Source: Nitrosococcus watsonii C-113 (GTDB taxonomy: Bacteria; Pseudomonadota; Gammaproteobacteria; Nitrosococcales; Nitrosococcaceae). Taken from it: a stretch of DNA of 64,000 nucleotides. The position numbers and the translations under genes were made by a program. The stretch covers positions 2,882,001-2,946,000 of the forward strand of contig NC_014315.1 of NCBI RefSeq assembly GCF_000143085.1. Direction: 5' to 3'. The notes under the pieces were generated by a model. The model ran no database searches. It had not been told where the DNA came from and saw only the letters and a list, made by a program, of their open reading frames with translations. Shown one piece after another: positions 8,894 through 19,358 of this stretch. Positions within the stretch are counted from its first letter, which is position 1. Every line of letters starts with the position of its first letter.

Positions 8894-11020
8894 TTAGATA
8901 CCGCCAGAAAACTCATAGCTTAGAAACTCATTGGGTTCCTGAATATAATGGCCTTGGGCATAATCCACGCCAAATTGCCAAAGCAGGGCTAGCGTATTAG
9001 CATCGGAAACGAATTCAGCGATGGTGGGCTTACCGACCTCCTTGGCCATTTCAATGATGGTTTTAACAGCCTCCTGGTTCTGCTCATCTTGGAGAAGGTT
9101 TTCTATGAAAGCGCCGTTAATTTTAAGATAATCCACTTTAATATGTTTCAAACAATTGGATGTATCCAACCCTGTACCAACATGCTCCAGGGCAAACTGG
9201 CACCCTAAAGCTCGAAGTCCCTCAGCAAGTTGCTGCACTCGTTTTAAATAATTGAGGGCGGAACGCTCGCTGATTTCAAAAATTAGCGAGCGGGCATCCA
9301 GCCCGCTCTCTTGCAAATGTTTCTTAAGCCAAGGCAAGAGTTTTTTGTCATGGATAGAAGGATCAGACAATTTAACAAAAAACCGGGTAAGTTGGCCTAC
9401 TTGATGTCGGCTGTGCAAAACACTAATGGCCTTGGCAATTACCCAACGATCAATCTCGCCCATCAATTTAAGCTGAGCGGCTGGTTCCAGGAATATTTCT
9501 GGAAGCACATAATTGCCGGCTTCATCGATCATGCGCAACAAAACTTCATAAATCTCTTCGGTCTCCCCGTGGAGGCTAACTATAGGTTGATGGAGCAGAG
9601 AAAAACCATCCTTATTCATAGCCTCCCAGAGTTGAGCTTCCCATCGCTTTATTTTTTCCTGATCGGTAAGGTCCTCGATCACCGGCCTATAACGCTCAAT
9701 CCGATTGCCACCTGCCTCCTGAGCTTTAAGGCATGCTTTATGGGCTCGCTCTAGTATTTGCTGGACCCCCGGCGCGCTTTCTCCTATTCGGCAAATCCCG
9801 ATGCTGCAAGTCACATTGACACTACGTTCACCTATCTCCACTAAATGCTGATCCACGGCCTGACGCAACTGTTCAGCCAAAGCGTCCTCTTGCTCATCAC
9901 TTCCATGGGGAAGTAAAAGAGTAAAAATATCATCTCCAAAACGAGCCAGAATGACTTTTTCATCACAATATTGTTGTAGAATTCGAGCCACATCAACAAC
10001 GACCAAATCGCTGGCTCCAATCCCAACCCGCGCCCTGACGCGATTGAATTGATCGATGGCGATATAGAGCAAACCACTCTCCCTATCTCCCGCCCTGGCT
10101 GCAAGTACCCGTTTTTCTATTAATTCCAGATAATGGGGGCGGCTAAAAAGGCCGGTTAATATATCTCGTTGCTGAACCTGCTTAATCTTTTCCTCCGCAG
10201 CAGGATCGGAAGTTTCATCTCGAATGACAATTTGGGTGCAAAACTCACCTTCAATACTCGCGGGAGTCAATTCCCAGGCCGCGGTAAAAGTATGGCCATC
10301 CGCTTTGCGCGCCTGCAGGGTAAAACGGGCATTTTCCCCCTCGCTAGCGCCATATTCCTTAAGAAAAACTTTAAAACGGCCGTGCTCCTCGGGAGCTATC
10401 ATATCCAGTAGGGGCATCCCCTCGATTTCATCAAGTTCATGACAGCCAAACAACTCCAGGTAAGCCCGGTTCGCATAAATATGCATGCCTTCATGCACAT
10501 AGCCTATCGCATCCCGGGAGCTCTCTAGCAAGGCGCGGACCCGGCGCTCGCTTTCCTCTAAAACCATCTCACTATGGCGGCGCACCCGGCGGTTTTCCAG
10601 ATCCTGGAGTTCGCGCCTAATAACAGATTGAAGACGGAGGGGTCGGCTCTTAAACACTACATCCCGTACACCGGCAGCATACATTTCATCGATATCATCG
10701 GAGTCAATTTTTTCATCCACTATAATAATAAGCGGGATATCCTTCTCCGATTGCAGAAGGATCTGAGCTACCTGCGCTACACTGAATTGCGGCAGCATGG
10801 CTGCGCAAACGATAATATCCCAACTTTGCTCCTCTACTGCCCCCCGAAATTCTTCTACTTCCTCCACCCGAGAGGCTCGCGCCGCAAATCCCAGCTTGCG
10901 CAACAGGTTCGTCACCATTTCCGCATCCTCAAAGGAGGCATCCACAATCAATAACCGCACCGTATTATGGGGACTTAACATTGGATTTTCAGTGCTCTCA
11001 GTCGGTGTAATTAGATTCAC
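8894..11020 (-). CDS. FimX-like degenerate c-di-GMP effector (REC-PAS-GGDEF-EAL)
   Basis: 708 aa if the GTG at 11020 is used; an ATG at 10981 (MLSPHN) is equally possible. Domains in order: receiver-like (about 20-140) that lacks a phosphoacceptor Asp (IIVCAAMLP where D is expected); PAS (about 165-280); GGDEF (about 285-440) with GDDIF in place of GGDEF; EAL (about 460-700) with EVL in place of EAL. In the EAL domain DDFG has become EHVG at about residue 611 and KIDG has become KING. Catalytic residues for both synthesis and hydrolysis are therefore missing, as in Pseudomonas FimX, which binds c-di-GMP and controls type IV pilus assembly. That role is inferred from architecture; no pilus genes are in the window. 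It follows plsC on the same strand by 15 bases. Confidence 0.75.
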   Translation of the reverse strand: MNLITPTESTENPMLSPHNTVRLLIVDASFEDAEMVTNLLRKLGFAARASRVEEVEEFRGAVEEQSWDIIVCAAMLPQFSVAQVAQILLQSEKDIPLIIIVDEKIDSDDIDEMYAAGVRDVVFKSRPLRLQSVIRRELQDLENRRVRRHSEMVLEESERRVRALLESSRDAIGYVHEGMHIYANRAYLELFGCHELDEIEGMPLLDMIAPEEHGRFKVFLKEYGASEGENARFTLQARKADGHTFTAAWELTPASIEGEFCTQIVIRDETSDPAAEEKIKQVQQRDILTGLFSRPHYLELIEKRVLAARAGDRESGLLYIAIDQFNRVRARVGIGASDLVVVDVARILQQYCDEKVILARFGDDIFTLLLPHGSDEQEDALAEQLRQAVDQHLVEIGERSVNVTCSIGICRIGESAPGVQQILERAHKACLKAQEAGGNRIERYRPVIEDLTDQEKIKRWEAQLWEAMNKDGFSLLHQPIVSLHGETEEIYEVLLRMIDEAGNYVLPEIFLEPAAQLKLMGEIDRWVIAKAISVLHSRHQVGQLTRFFVKLSDPSIHDKKLLPWLKKHLQESGLDARSLIFEISERSALNYLKRVQQLAEGLRALGCQFALEHVGTGLDTSNCLKHIKVDYLKINGAFIENLLQDEQNQEAVKTIIEMAKEVGKPTIAEFVSDANTLALLWQFGVDYAQGHYIQEPNEFLSYEFSGGI

Positions 11021-11035
11021 CCCCTATTAGGATAT

Positions 11036-11836
11036 TTAATGGAATTCCGTAAGACTTGGCGGGTCGATTGCCTTCATGGTTCTTTCTATCCAATCGTGCG
11101 CTTCCTGATTAACTTGAGTCGCGGATTTACCTTGAGTCTCGATAGTGGGACCAATGACAACCTCAATAACCCCAGGATATTTAATAAACCCACCGCGCGG
11201 CCAGTAACGTCCCGCATTATGGGCCACCGGCACCACGGGATAGCCAGTAGCTTGGGCCAAGGCAGCGCCCCCGACACCAAAACGACCCATAATGCCAGGC
11301 GGCATCCGAGTCCCCTCCGGGAAAACTACCACCCAGCGGCCCGCGGCAAGACGTTGTCGCCCCTGTTGTATAATTTGTCTAAGAGCTCGGCGCCCCGCCT
11401 TACGATCAACCGCGATGGGCTCCAGCAAGGCGAGACCCCAGCCAAAGAAGGGAATCCATAAAAGCTCCCGCTTCAACACCCAGATCTGGGGTGGAAAAAT
11501 CTGTTGCAAGGCAATCGTCTCCCAGGCTGATTGGTGCTTGCAGAGTACCACCGCAGGTCCGGGAGGAATATGTTCCGTACCTCGAACGCGGAAGCTAAGT
11601 CCACAGGTTTTCTTAAGCCACCAAAAATTAAAGCGGCCCCATTGGATAAGAAAATGGTAACGATAGCGAAAAGGCAAAAAAAACAAGCATAAACCCACTA
11701 GACCGAAGATAGGGGTAGAGAAAAACTGTCCCAAGCTGAAGGCAAAGGAGCGCCAAAGTAATTGCTGCCGAACCACCAAGGCTGGAAAAGAAGTTCTACT
11801 CATGGCGCGGCTGGATTTCGGGGCTTGCTTATCCAT
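11036..11836 (-). CDS. plsC: 1-acyl-sn-glycerol-3-phosphate acyltransferase
   Basis: 266 aa. The enzyme transfers an acyl chain to lysophosphatidic acid in phospholipid synthesis at the inner membrane. A hydrophobic N-terminal anchor (FFSTPIFGLVGLCLFFLPF region, about residues 38-58) precedes the acyltransferase motif I KHQSAWE (an HX4E variant of HX4D, common in bacterial PlsC). Motif III VVFPEGTRM follows at about 170 and a VPVAHNAGRYWPR block after that. The start ATG at 11836 overlaps the end of gmhB by 8 bases, so the two genes are translationally coupled. Confidence 0.9.
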   Translation of the reverse strand: MDKQAPKSSRAMSRTSFPALVVRQQLLWRSFAFSLGQFFSTPIFGLVGLCLFFLPFRYRYHFLIQWGRFNFWWLKKTCGLSFRVRGTEHIPPGPAVVLCKHQSAWETIALQQIFPPQIWVLKRELLWIPFFGWGLALLEPIAVDRKAGRRALRQIIQQGRQRLAAGRWVVVFPEGTRMPPGIMGRFGVGGAALAQATGYPVVPVAHNAGRYWPRGGFIKYPGVIEVVIGPTIETQGKSATQVNQEAHDWIERTMKAIDPPSLTEFH

Positions 11837-12368
11837 ACTTTAGCAATGCATCAGCAACTGAAGCTAGATCATCGTAAATCTCTACCCCCATCGGCAGATC
11901 AGGGTTTTCCGCCGTCCTCCTACCTTTTCCCGTACGCACTAACAGGGGGGTAGCACCCACCGCTTGGGCCGCCTGCAAATCTCGTAAGGAGTCGCCAACT
12001 ACGGGTACCCCTTTTAATTGAATACGCAGGCGCCGAGCGAGATCATGGAATAAACCTGGGCGGGGCTTACGGCAGCTGCAATCTTCCTCGGGGGCGTGGG
12101 GGCAAAATAAAATTGCCTCGATGCCACCTCCCATCTGCGCCAGAAGATGATGCATCTTACTGTGAATTCGGTTGAGGCTAGGGACATCAAAAAAACCTCG
12201 CCCTATCCCTGATTGGTTGGTGGCAACGATAATTTGATAACCCGCCTGATTAAGCCGAACGATAGCTTCCAGGCTGTGAGGAATCGGTATCCACTCGGCC
12301 GGGCATTTGATATATTCGTCAGAATCTTCATTGATGACCCCATCCCGATCTAAAATAACCAAGCGCAT
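11829..12368 (-). CDS. gmhB: D-glycero-beta-D-manno-heptose 1,7-bisphosphate 7-phosphatase
   Basis: 179 aa HAD-superfamily phosphatase of ADP-heptose synthesis for LPS inner core. Catalytic loop DRDGVINED (residues 7-15), motif II ATNQSGIGRG, and a zinc-binding loop CPHAPEEDCSCRKPRPG typical of GmhB, then VGDSLRDLQAA for Mg2+ binding. Length and motifs are normal. The ATG at 12368 has a GAGGAG site about 8 bases upstream. It lies between glyS and plsC, an order found in many gammaproteobacteria. Confidence 0.95.
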   Translation of the reverse strand: MRLVILDRDGVINEDSDEYIKCPAEWIPIPHSLEAIVRLNQAGYQIIVATNQSGIGRGFFDVPSLNRIHSKMHHLLAQMGGGIEAILFCPHAPEEDCSCRKPRPGLFHDLARRLRIQLKGVPVVGDSLRDLQAAQAVGATPLLVRTGKGRRTAENPDLPMGVEIYDDLASVADALLKYG

Positions 12369-12428
12369 GGCTATTCTCCTCTTGACTTATTCAAGCAGTC
12401 TTACCCTCCTCCCATCCCCCAAGCAAAA

Positions 12429-14504
12429 TCAAACCTGCAAGCGGGAAATATCCGCCACCTGAAGGAACAATGTTTGCAGGCGCTCTAGTAAAGCTAAACG
12501 GTTAGCACGCAGTTTCGGATCTTCCACCATGACCATCACCTCGTCAAAAAATTGATCTACCGCGCTCCGCAAACCGGCTAGAGCCGTCAGCGTAGCACGG
12601 TGATCCTGCCTCTCTAATAAGGGCACCACTTCCCGTTCCAAGCCGTACATCTGGGCTGCAAGAGTCTGCTCCGCGGAGTCTTGCAGTAGATCAGATTCAA
12701 TTTGTGCTGGCAGTCTTTCCCCGCTCTTGCGCAAAATATTTCGGATTCGTTTATTGGCCGCTGATAAAGATTCGGCCTCTGGCAGCTTGCGGAAAGAAGC
12801 CACCGCTTTGAGACGGCGATCAAAATCCAGAGGCTGGTCCGGCCTCACAGCTAAAACCGCTTCGATTTCATCAGGCCGAAAGCCCGCTTCCAAATAATAA
12901 CCCCGAAGACGCTCTAGTAAGTAAGCATAGACGTGGGCTGCGGTATTGTTCTCAGTTAAACGATCATGATAAGTTTCACAAGCTAACTTGAGTAAAGAAG
13001 GCAGATCCAGCGCAAGCTCGGACTCGATAATAATACGCAATACACCCAGGGCAGCCCGGCGCAAACCATAGGGGTCTTTATCACCACTGGGAGGTGTGCC
13101 GGTACCAAATAATCCCACCAAGGTATCTAAGCGATCTGCCAAACTTAATGCCTGGCCAGGGGCAGTGCATGGCAGCACATCACCAGCAAAGCGGGGCAGA
13201 TATTGCTCTCTAAGCGCTTCGGCAACCTCTTGAGGTTCTTTGTCGTGGAGGGCGTAATAGCGCCCCATGCTCCCTTGTAGCTCCGGAAATTCGGTAACCA
13301 TCTCGGTCACCAGGTCGCACTTGGACAATAATCCAGCACGCCTAGCCCAATCCCCATTGCCGCCAATATCCTTAGCAATGTGCCCGGCAAGTTTAGCCAG
13401 CCGCTCAGTTCTCTCGAAAACGGTGCCTAATTTCTCTTGGAAGGTAATTTTTTTGAGTCTCTCGCGGCGGCTAACCAGAGATTCCTTGCGATCAGTGGTA
13501 TAGAAAAAGGCTGCATCGGTAAGACGGGGTCGAATGACTCGCTCATTACCTTCTACCACGGCCTCTGGACATTGGCTCTCGATATTGCATACGGTAATAA
13601 AACAGGGTAGCAAGTGTCCTTGTTCATCCTGTACCGGAAAATACTTCTGGTGATCTTGCATAGTGGCAATGAGCACCTCTTCCGGCAGTTTGAGAAAATC
13701 CTCATCAAACCGGCCAGCCAAGGCCATAGGCCATTCCACCAGGCCCGTCACTTCATCTAACAAAGCTTCCTCAATCAGGGCTTTTCCGCCCATCTGCTGG
13801 GCAGCTGCCACTACCTGGGCATAGATAGCCTCCCGGCGGGCAGTAAAATCAGCCAGTACCTTACCTTCGGTTTCCAGCAAAGACGCATAAACAGCAGGCT
13901 CTGTCAGATAGAGGGATTCGGGATGATGAAAACGATGTCCCCAAGTCTCCCGACCCGCTTGGACACCCAGCAAAGTCGCCGGGATCACCTCTTCGCCAAA
14001 AAGTAGGACGAGCCAATGAACCGGGCGTATGAATTCCCCTGGGAGATCGCTCCAGCGCATGGGCTTGGGAATAGGTAACCCGTGGAGGACCTGGGCCAGG
14101 ATAGTCGGCAATAATTCGCGGGTGGGCGCCCCCTGCCGCCGTTGCCGGTATACTAGCCAAGCCCCTTTCTCATTCTTCAAACTCTCTAGGGCCTCTACCG
14201 GCACCCCGCAGCTACCGGCAAAGCCTCGAGCTGCGGCGGTAGGCTTACCCTCTTCGTTAACGGCTGCTGCCAATGCTGGCCCTCGGCGCTCCAACACCTG
14301 TTCAGGTTGGGAAACGGTCAGAGCCTGTACCCATACCGCCAAGCGACGCGGCGCGCCATAGCCTTTTAAATCCGCATAGATTAATCCCGCCGCCTGTAGT
14401 CCGCGACCAAGTTCTTGAAGCAAACTCTCGGATAGCTTGCGCAGGGCCTTAGGAGGTAACTCTTCGGTGCCAATCTCGATTAAAAGATCCCGGGTCTCAG
14501 TCAC
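12429..14504 (-). CDS. glyS: Glycine--tRNA ligase beta subunit
   Basis: 691 aa, the large subunit of the bacterial alpha2beta2 glycyl-tRNA synthetase. It provides tRNA recognition with the GlyQ alpha subunit. The N-terminus [18 protein letters not shown] is diagnostic. [12 protein letters not shown], the HD-like central domain ([23 protein letters not shown]) and the C-terminal anticodon-binding DALR region ([18 protein letters not shown]) are all present. Start is GTG at 14504 with AAGGAG upstream, overlapping the last 8 bases of glyQ. Length is normal (E. coli 689 aa). Confidence 0.97.
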   Translation of the reverse strand: MTETRDLLIEIGTEELPPKALRKLSESLLQELGRGLQAAGLIYADLKGYGAPRRLAVWVQALTVSQPEQVLERRGPALAAAVNEEGKPTAAARGFAGSCGVPVEALESLKNEKGAWLVYRQRRQGAPTRELLPTILAQVLHGLPIPKPMRWSDLPGEFIRPVHWLVLLFGEEVIPATLLGVQAGRETWGHRFHHPESLYLTEPAVYASLLETEGKVLADFTARREAIYAQVVAAAQQMGGKALIEEALLDEVTGLVEWPMALAGRFDEDFLKLPEEVLIATMQDHQKYFPVQDEQGHLLPCFITVCNIESQCPEAVVEGNERVIRPRLTDAAFFYTTDRKESLVSRRERLKKITFQEKLGTVFERTERLAKLAGHIAKDIGGNGDWARRAGLLSKCDLVTEMVTEFPELQGSMGRYYALHDKEPQEVAEALREQYLPRFAGDVLPCTAPGQALSLADRLDTLVGLFGTGTPPSGDKDPYGLRRAALGVLRIIIESELALDLPSLLKLACETYHDRLTENNTAAHVYAYLLERLRGYYLEAGFRPDEIEAVLAVRPDQPLDFDRRLKAVASFRKLPEAESLSAANKRIRNILRKSGERLPAQIESDLLQDSAEQTLAAQMYGLEREVVPLLERQDHRATLTALAGLRSAVDQFFDEVMVMVEDPKLRANRLALLERLQTLFLQVADISRLQV

Positions 14505-15441
14505 AGGCTATCTCCTTACCAACGCCCGCTAATATGGGAAAACCCAAAGCCTGGCGCCGCGCCAGATAAGCCTCGGCCACCGCCCGCGCCAGCGCCCGAA
14601 CTCGCAAGATGTAACGTTGGCGCTCAGTCACGGAAATGGCATGGCGGGCATCCAAAAGATTAAAAGTATGAGAAGCTTTCAGCATCATTTCATAGGCAGG
14701 TAAAGAAAGTTCAGCTTCAACCAAGCGCTTGCTTTCTGCCTCGCAGCTGCCAAACCAGGCAAATAAGCTCTTTGTATCGGCTTGCTCAAAATTATAGATC
14801 GACATCTCGACTTCATTCTGATGAAAAACATCCCCATAAGTCACTCGCCCGAATGGGCCCTCCGTCCAAACCAAATCGAAGACACTGCCAACCCCCTGCA
14901 AATACATCGCAATCCGCTCTAGGCCGTAGGTAATTTCACCCGTCACTGGACGGCACTCTAACCCTCCCGCCTGCTGGAAGTAAGTAAACTGGGTAATCTC
15001 CATACCATTCAGCCACACTTCCCAGCCCAACCCCCAGGCACCGAGGGTTGGGGACTCCCAATTGTCTTCCACAAAGCGGATATCATGCACCAGAGGCGAT
15101 ATCCCCAACATCCGCAACGATCCTAAATAGAGTTCTTGGATTTCCAGAGGCGACGGCTTGAGCACCACTTGATATTGATAATAGTGCTGAAGCCGATTCG
15201 GGTTATCCCCATAACGCCCATCCGTGGGGCGGCGCGAAGGTTGGACATAGGCGGCGTTCCAAGGCTCCGGGCCAAGAGCGCGTAAAAAAGTAGCCGGATG
15301 AAAGGTTCCTGCCCCCATTTCCATATCATAGGGCTGAAGAAGCACGCACCCCTGCTCGGCCCAATATTGTTGCAGCCGCAAGATAAGTTCCTGAAAGGTT
15401 GCAGGCATGGTGCCTGCGATATCGCGGGACTTGCTGGTCAA
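14497..15441 (-). CDS. glyQ: Glycine--tRNA ligase alpha subunit
   Basis: About 314 aa from a TTG start, or 303 aa from the ATG at 15408. The TTG at 15441 has GGGGAG 5 bases upstream, while the ATG lacks a clear ribosome site. Key motifs match E. coli GlyQ closely: [18 protein letters not shown], the block [39 protein letters not shown] and [14 protein letters not shown]. This subunit carries the catalytic core that forms glycyl-adenylate. It heads the glyQ-glyS-gmhB-plsC run and is separated from tamB by about 130 bases. Confidence 0.95.
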   Translation of the reverse strand: MTSKSRDIAGTMPATFQELILRLQQYWAEQGCVLLQPYDMEMGAGTFHPATFLRALGPEPWNAAYVQPSRRPTDGRYGDNPNRLQHYYQYQVVLKPSPLEIQELYLGSLRMLGISPLVHDIRFVEDNWESPTLGAWGLGWEVWLNGMEITQFTYFQQAGGLECRPVTGEITYGLERIAMYLQGVGSVFDLVWTEGPFGRVTYGDVFHQNEVEMSIYNFEQADTKSLFAWFGSCEAESKRLVEAELSLPAYEMMLKASHTFNLLDARHAISVTERQRYILRVRALARAVAEAYLARRQALGFPILAGVGKEIACD

Positions 15442-15569
15442 AGGATCTCCCCTTTCTTTTTCCGTGGTGGCTTTTAATTTAAGTAAGCAAGTATATCGTC
15501 CCGAAAAATTCAAACAGCAACGATGACAGGACTTTTACTCATGGACAAAGCTGCATAACTTTCATCTTC

Positions 15570-18500
15570 TCACCGCTCCAGGCTGTAGAATAGATCGGCG
15601 CCAGTTTCAAGACCTGTTTCGGCTCGTATGCTCCAATTTTTACTCAAGGTATAGCGTATGCGAAAAGAACTAAAACGCTCAAATAACCCGATTCCATAAC
15701 CAATGTAAAGGCTGGGCGAGAGCTGCTTGCCTAGCATCAGCATCTCGCTTTGGGTCTGCCCGTTACCATTATCAGCGGATTCAATCCCCACGTCTTCCAA
15801 ACCAAAGATTTTTCCGATCCGTTTAGCAAGGAGGTTTCCACCGGATAAGCCAAGAGAAGTTGCGGCTTTGGCCAATAATTCCCCGTCATCCCCAGAAGCT
15901 CCCGTCAAGGGCCGCCCCAAGACCAAATAGGCCAGAATATTGCTCTCATCCATTGACGGCTCAGAAAATAAAGTGAGGACGGGTTCACTGGCAGCCCCCC
16001 GGATGCGTGCTCCAACAACGATGTTACCATTATCTACTTCACGCACGGCTTCTACATTCAGCCTGGGATCGTCAACAGGCCCGGCAAAAACCACCTGGCC
16101 CCGCCGAATATGTAACTGCTGCCCATAAGCTTTATATTCGCCCTTAACGATCTCGAGCTCACCGCTTCCCCGGGTAGGCTTCCCGGGAGTTTCCGTCACC
16201 AATAGGCTACCGGTTACTCCTCCTTTAAATCCAAAGGCCCGCACTGCGATATCATCGCCCAAAATAATTCTGACTCGGGCATAAATAGGCACAGCCTTTT
16301 TTTCAGCTTCCTTTTCCTGGGATATGATCACTACATCTTGGGAAACAGGCACCCCCCCTCTGCTCTCAATATCCTTGATCACTAGAGTGGCCTCTGGTAT
16401 GACAACTTCCCCTTCCGCGCGAATGCCTTCTTCTGCCTTTGTGATCTGCAACTGGGGTGAGACCAATACCCTGATATCCGAGGTCCCCATGGCTTCAAAA
16501 CGTTCTCCGGTCACCGTCACCTTAGCGGGCCAACCCGCCTCGGGTTCCAGGCGAACCTGGCCATTAATAGCTAGCTGGCCCTCCCCCGAGTGTACCCCAC
16601 CCGTGAAAACGAGCCTATCTTGCTCACTCGCCTCCATCCGCAGCCGGATCTTCGTCAACTTTAATCCAAGGGGAACAACCTGGGCGCGTCCTTCTTCAAG
16701 CACCACTTCTCCCCGCAGTCGAGGTACAGCAACGCGTCCCCCCAAAGTCAGATTCGCTCGCAACCGTCCTTGAACCGCCTGCAACTCTGGCAGCAAAGTC
16801 TCCAAAAAGGCGAGATCATTAAAGGCCATTGAGACCTGGCCTTCTAAAGGCAATTGCCCCATGGCGGTCAGATCCAAAGGGGCGGAAGGCAGGCGCAAGG
16901 ATGCCTTGACTGGCGCTACGCTAGGATCGGCTAAAAGTAACTCAAAGCTTGCTTCTCCTCCGCGTTCTTCCACATTAAGTCTGGCCTCCGCACCTTGGTA
17001 AGGAAAACGCAAAGACTGTCCCTCGGGGGTCACTTGGGTCAACTGCCCCCCGGAAACCGCAAACTGCATCCGGGCTTGAGCTAATAGGTGGCTCTCTCCC
17101 TGGACCTGTGCTTCACCGGCAACCATCCCTTCCAGCGCTGTTTTTTCCGGTAAAAGCGGCCCTAGCATTGCTAGCGGGAAATTCGCTAGCTTGAAACTTC
17201 CTTGCCAAGGTCCTTCTTCCTGCCAACCGCCGCCCAGGCAAAGCTGGGCAGACTGCCGCTGCCAACACCAGGGAGCAAGATCAACTTGGCTGCGACTCAG
17301 CATAAGAGGGGTGGAGCCCGGCGCCTCCCAGCGGCCTATAAGTGAGTCTGTAAGCTCAGTCTTGGTAATTTCCCCCCGCCAAACCTCCTCTTTCTCTTTC
17401 CAGGAACCCTGGACTCCAAGGTCCAGGGAACGCTCCGGCGCCTTCACTGCCAGACTCAGTTTATGGTGCAATGGCGTGCCGCCCCCCTCAATAGCCACAG
17501 AGCGGAGAGTCTGGTCTGCCAAAATGAGATTCGAAGCATCGATCCGCACCCGCGATGAGTGCTTCCCCTGTAAGTCCACATCCACATTAGCCTGTACCGA
17601 TTTCACTTGATAATCCTGATAGGCTAAGGCTTGCCCCTGGAGTCGAAAGGTAAGCTCCGGGCGTGTAAGCGGCCCTCCCGCATGGCCCTTTACCAGCAAA
17701 TCCCCCTGAGCCTCTGGCAGCAATTGGGAAAGATCCGGGGAAGAGAGATACCACTTTAGCGCCAGCTGCTCACTCACTGTTCCCCCCAGAGAAAGCCGGG
17801 AATCTCCCGAGCGTAATTTTAAATCGGCGATACGCCAGGTATTATCTTGTCGTTGAACCCTTCCTTGGGCCGCTACTGGATAGCCCCGCAGGGAGCCAGA
17901 AAGGGTGTGGAGATCAAGCGTGATATCCTGGGCGTTCTCCTCTAAAACACCGTTAGTATCAGTGCTAAAAGACAGCACACCCGGCCATTCCGGCCATTGC
18001 TTCGCCAAATTAAGCGACTCTCCGGTTAATTGCAGCTCCCAAGCCAAGTCGGGAGTCCAGCGGAAATGACCCGTTCCGCTCAAATCCCCATCCAACAATT
18101 GTCCCCGTAGCTTCTCTAGCTCAAATTGGGTGGTATCACCCGTGCCCAGCAAATGCCACTCGCTGACAGGGATATCCTGACCGGCAAGGGCACTATGCAA
18201 CTGCAACCGGTAGGCGGCAGGAGAGCCCTTCAAAGTCAATTGACCCCGGTTGCTGGAGACTTGAGCTACCCCTGTCAGGGGCCAAGCCATAGCTTGCCAT
18301 TGCCCCGCAAGGCTCATGTGAGGCTGGTCTTCTGCCATCATCACCTCCCCACGGAGCGCCAACCGAGCAGGCCCTTCAACTTGCCGTAGGGTCAGCCGCT
18401 CCAGGAGCCAATGTCCCATGGCAAGCTGTTCGACCGAGAGATTGCCCCTAAGCGTGCCTGCTTGCGCCTCCTGAAGCTGATAGGAAGCTTGCGCCTTAAA

Positions 18501-19358
18501 CTGTTTTAAACTTCCTGCTCCCTTAAGGTCCAGGCTAACGCGTATCGCCGGCCACTGGGCGGATAAATGCTGCAATTCGACTCCGGGAACCTCCAGCGCC
18601 GCAACCCAGCGAGGCTGTTCCAATAGATCAAAAAGCCTGCTTCGGAATTGCAGATGGAAGGGAGCCTGCACTGTTTGGTATAGGGTCAGCTGGCGAAGAT
18701 CTCCTTTTACTTTACCCACGCCAGTGAGCTTCCCCAGCTCGGGAACCGGCGCTCCCCAAGCCAGGGCGAACGCCATGGGATAAGCCTCCTGAAAAGCAAT
18801 CTCTCCACTCACCCGCACCCGTCCTTGAGGGGCAGCAACCCCCAATTCGCCTACTTGTAAGGTTTGGCCATCAAAATCCCCATTGAAAACAACAGCATCA
18901 ATAACCACCGGGGACGATTCGAGAGGAGTTAAGGAAATATTTTGAAGCCGGACATCTTCCGCCTTGACTTTTAAAGGGAGCTGCACTTCGGGAAGCACTA
19001 TCGGCTCTTGCGAGGCCGTAGACTCCCCTGGGCGTTCTTGGCGCCAGCTAACTTCTCGAAGATGAAGCTGTTCCACCCAGAAGGTTGCCTCCAACAAGGC
19101 TGCCGGCCGCCAGGCAAAGTGAAAGTACCCGATTTCAAGAATAAAATCCGGAGTCTGGTAGCGTAATCCAGTCAGGGTAAGCGCCTTCCCCAAAGTCCCC
19201 TCAACCTGGTGGGTTTCTAACTCTCCCGGAACCACCCGGGCCACTTGGGATAATAGTTGCCGAGTTCCCACCTCGGTCAAAGTCAAATAGGCAAGCCCCC
19301 CTACCAGCAGCACTAAAAACAGCAGAATAAAAACGCCAATCGAGCGCAGTAGCTTCAC
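15570..19358 (-). CDS. tamB: Translocation and assembly module subunit TamB
   Basis: 1262 aa. TamB is a long periplasm-spanning protein anchored in the inner membrane. Together with TamA it inserts some outer-membrane proteins and may move phospholipids. A single N-terminal membrane anchor (FILLFLVLLVGGLAYLTL, about residues 10-27) is followed by a long beta-rich region. The C-terminal DUF490/TamB domain (about 900-1262) includes GDDIAVRAFGFKGGVTGSLL, LNVEAVREVDNGNIVVG and a terminal beta-barrel-like RYTLSKNWSIRAETG. The GTG start overlaps the tamA stop as GTGA (19355-19358), giving strict coupling. Length is similar to E. coli TamB (1259 aa). Confidence 0.93.
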   Translation of the reverse strand: MKLLRSIGVFILLFLVLLVGGLAYLTLTEVGTRQLLSQVARVVPGELETHQVEGTLGKALTLTGLRYQTPDFILEIGYFHFAWRPAALLEATFWVEQLHLREVSWRQERPGESTASQEPIVLPEVQLPLKVKAEDVRLQNISLTPLESSPVVIDAVVFNGDFDGQTLQVGELGVAAPQGRVRVSGEIAFQEAYPMAFALAWGAPVPELGKLTGVGKVKGDLRQLTLYQTVQAPFHLQFRSRLFDLLEQPRWVAALEVPGVELQHLSAQWPAIRVSLDLKGAGSLKQFKAQASYQLQEAQAGTLRGNLSVEQLAMGHWLLERLTLRQVEGPARLALRGEVMMAEDQPHMSLAGQWQAMAWPLTGVAQVSSNRGQLTLKGSPAAYRLQLHSALAGQDIPVSEWHLLGTGDTTQFELEKLRGQLLDGDLSGTGHFRWTPDLAWELQLTGESLNLAKQWPEWPGVLSFSTDTNGVLEENAQDITLDLHTLSGSLRGYPVAAQGRVQRQDNTWRIADLKLRSGDSRLSLGGTVSEQLALKWYLSSPDLSQLLPEAQGDLLVKGHAGGPLTRPELTFRLQGQALAYQDYQVKSVQANVDVDLQGKHSSRVRIDASNLILADQTLRSVAIEGGGTPLHHKLSLAVKAPERSLDLGVQGSWKEKEEVWRGEITKTELTDSLIGRWEAPGSTPLMLSRSQVDLAPWCWQRQSAQLCLGGGWQEEGPWQGSFKLANFPLAMLGPLLPEKTALEGMVAGEAQVQGESHLLAQARMQFAVSGGQLTQVTPEGQSLRFPYQGAEARLNVEERGGEASFELLLADPSVAPVKASLRLPSAPLDLTAMGQLPLEGQVSMAFNDLAFLETLLPELQAVQGRLRANLTLGGRVAVPRLRGEVVLEEGRAQVVPLGLKLTKIRLRMEASEQDRLVFTGGVHSGEGQLAINGQVRLEPEAGWPAKVTVTGERFEAMGTSDIRVLVSPQLQITKAEEGIRAEGEVVIPEATLVIKDIESRGGVPVSQDVVIISQEKEAEKKAVPIYARVRIILGDDIAVRAFGFKGGVTGSLLVTETPGKPTRGSGELEIVKGEYKAYGQQLHIRRGQVVFAGPVDDPRLNVEAVREVDNGNIVVGARIRGAASEPVLTLFSEPSMDESNILAYLVLGRPLTGASGDDGELLAKAATSLGLSGGNLLAKRIGKIFGLEDVGIESADNGNGQTQSEMLMLGKQLSPSLYIGYGIGLFERFSSFRIRYTLSKNWSIRAETGLETGADLFYSLER

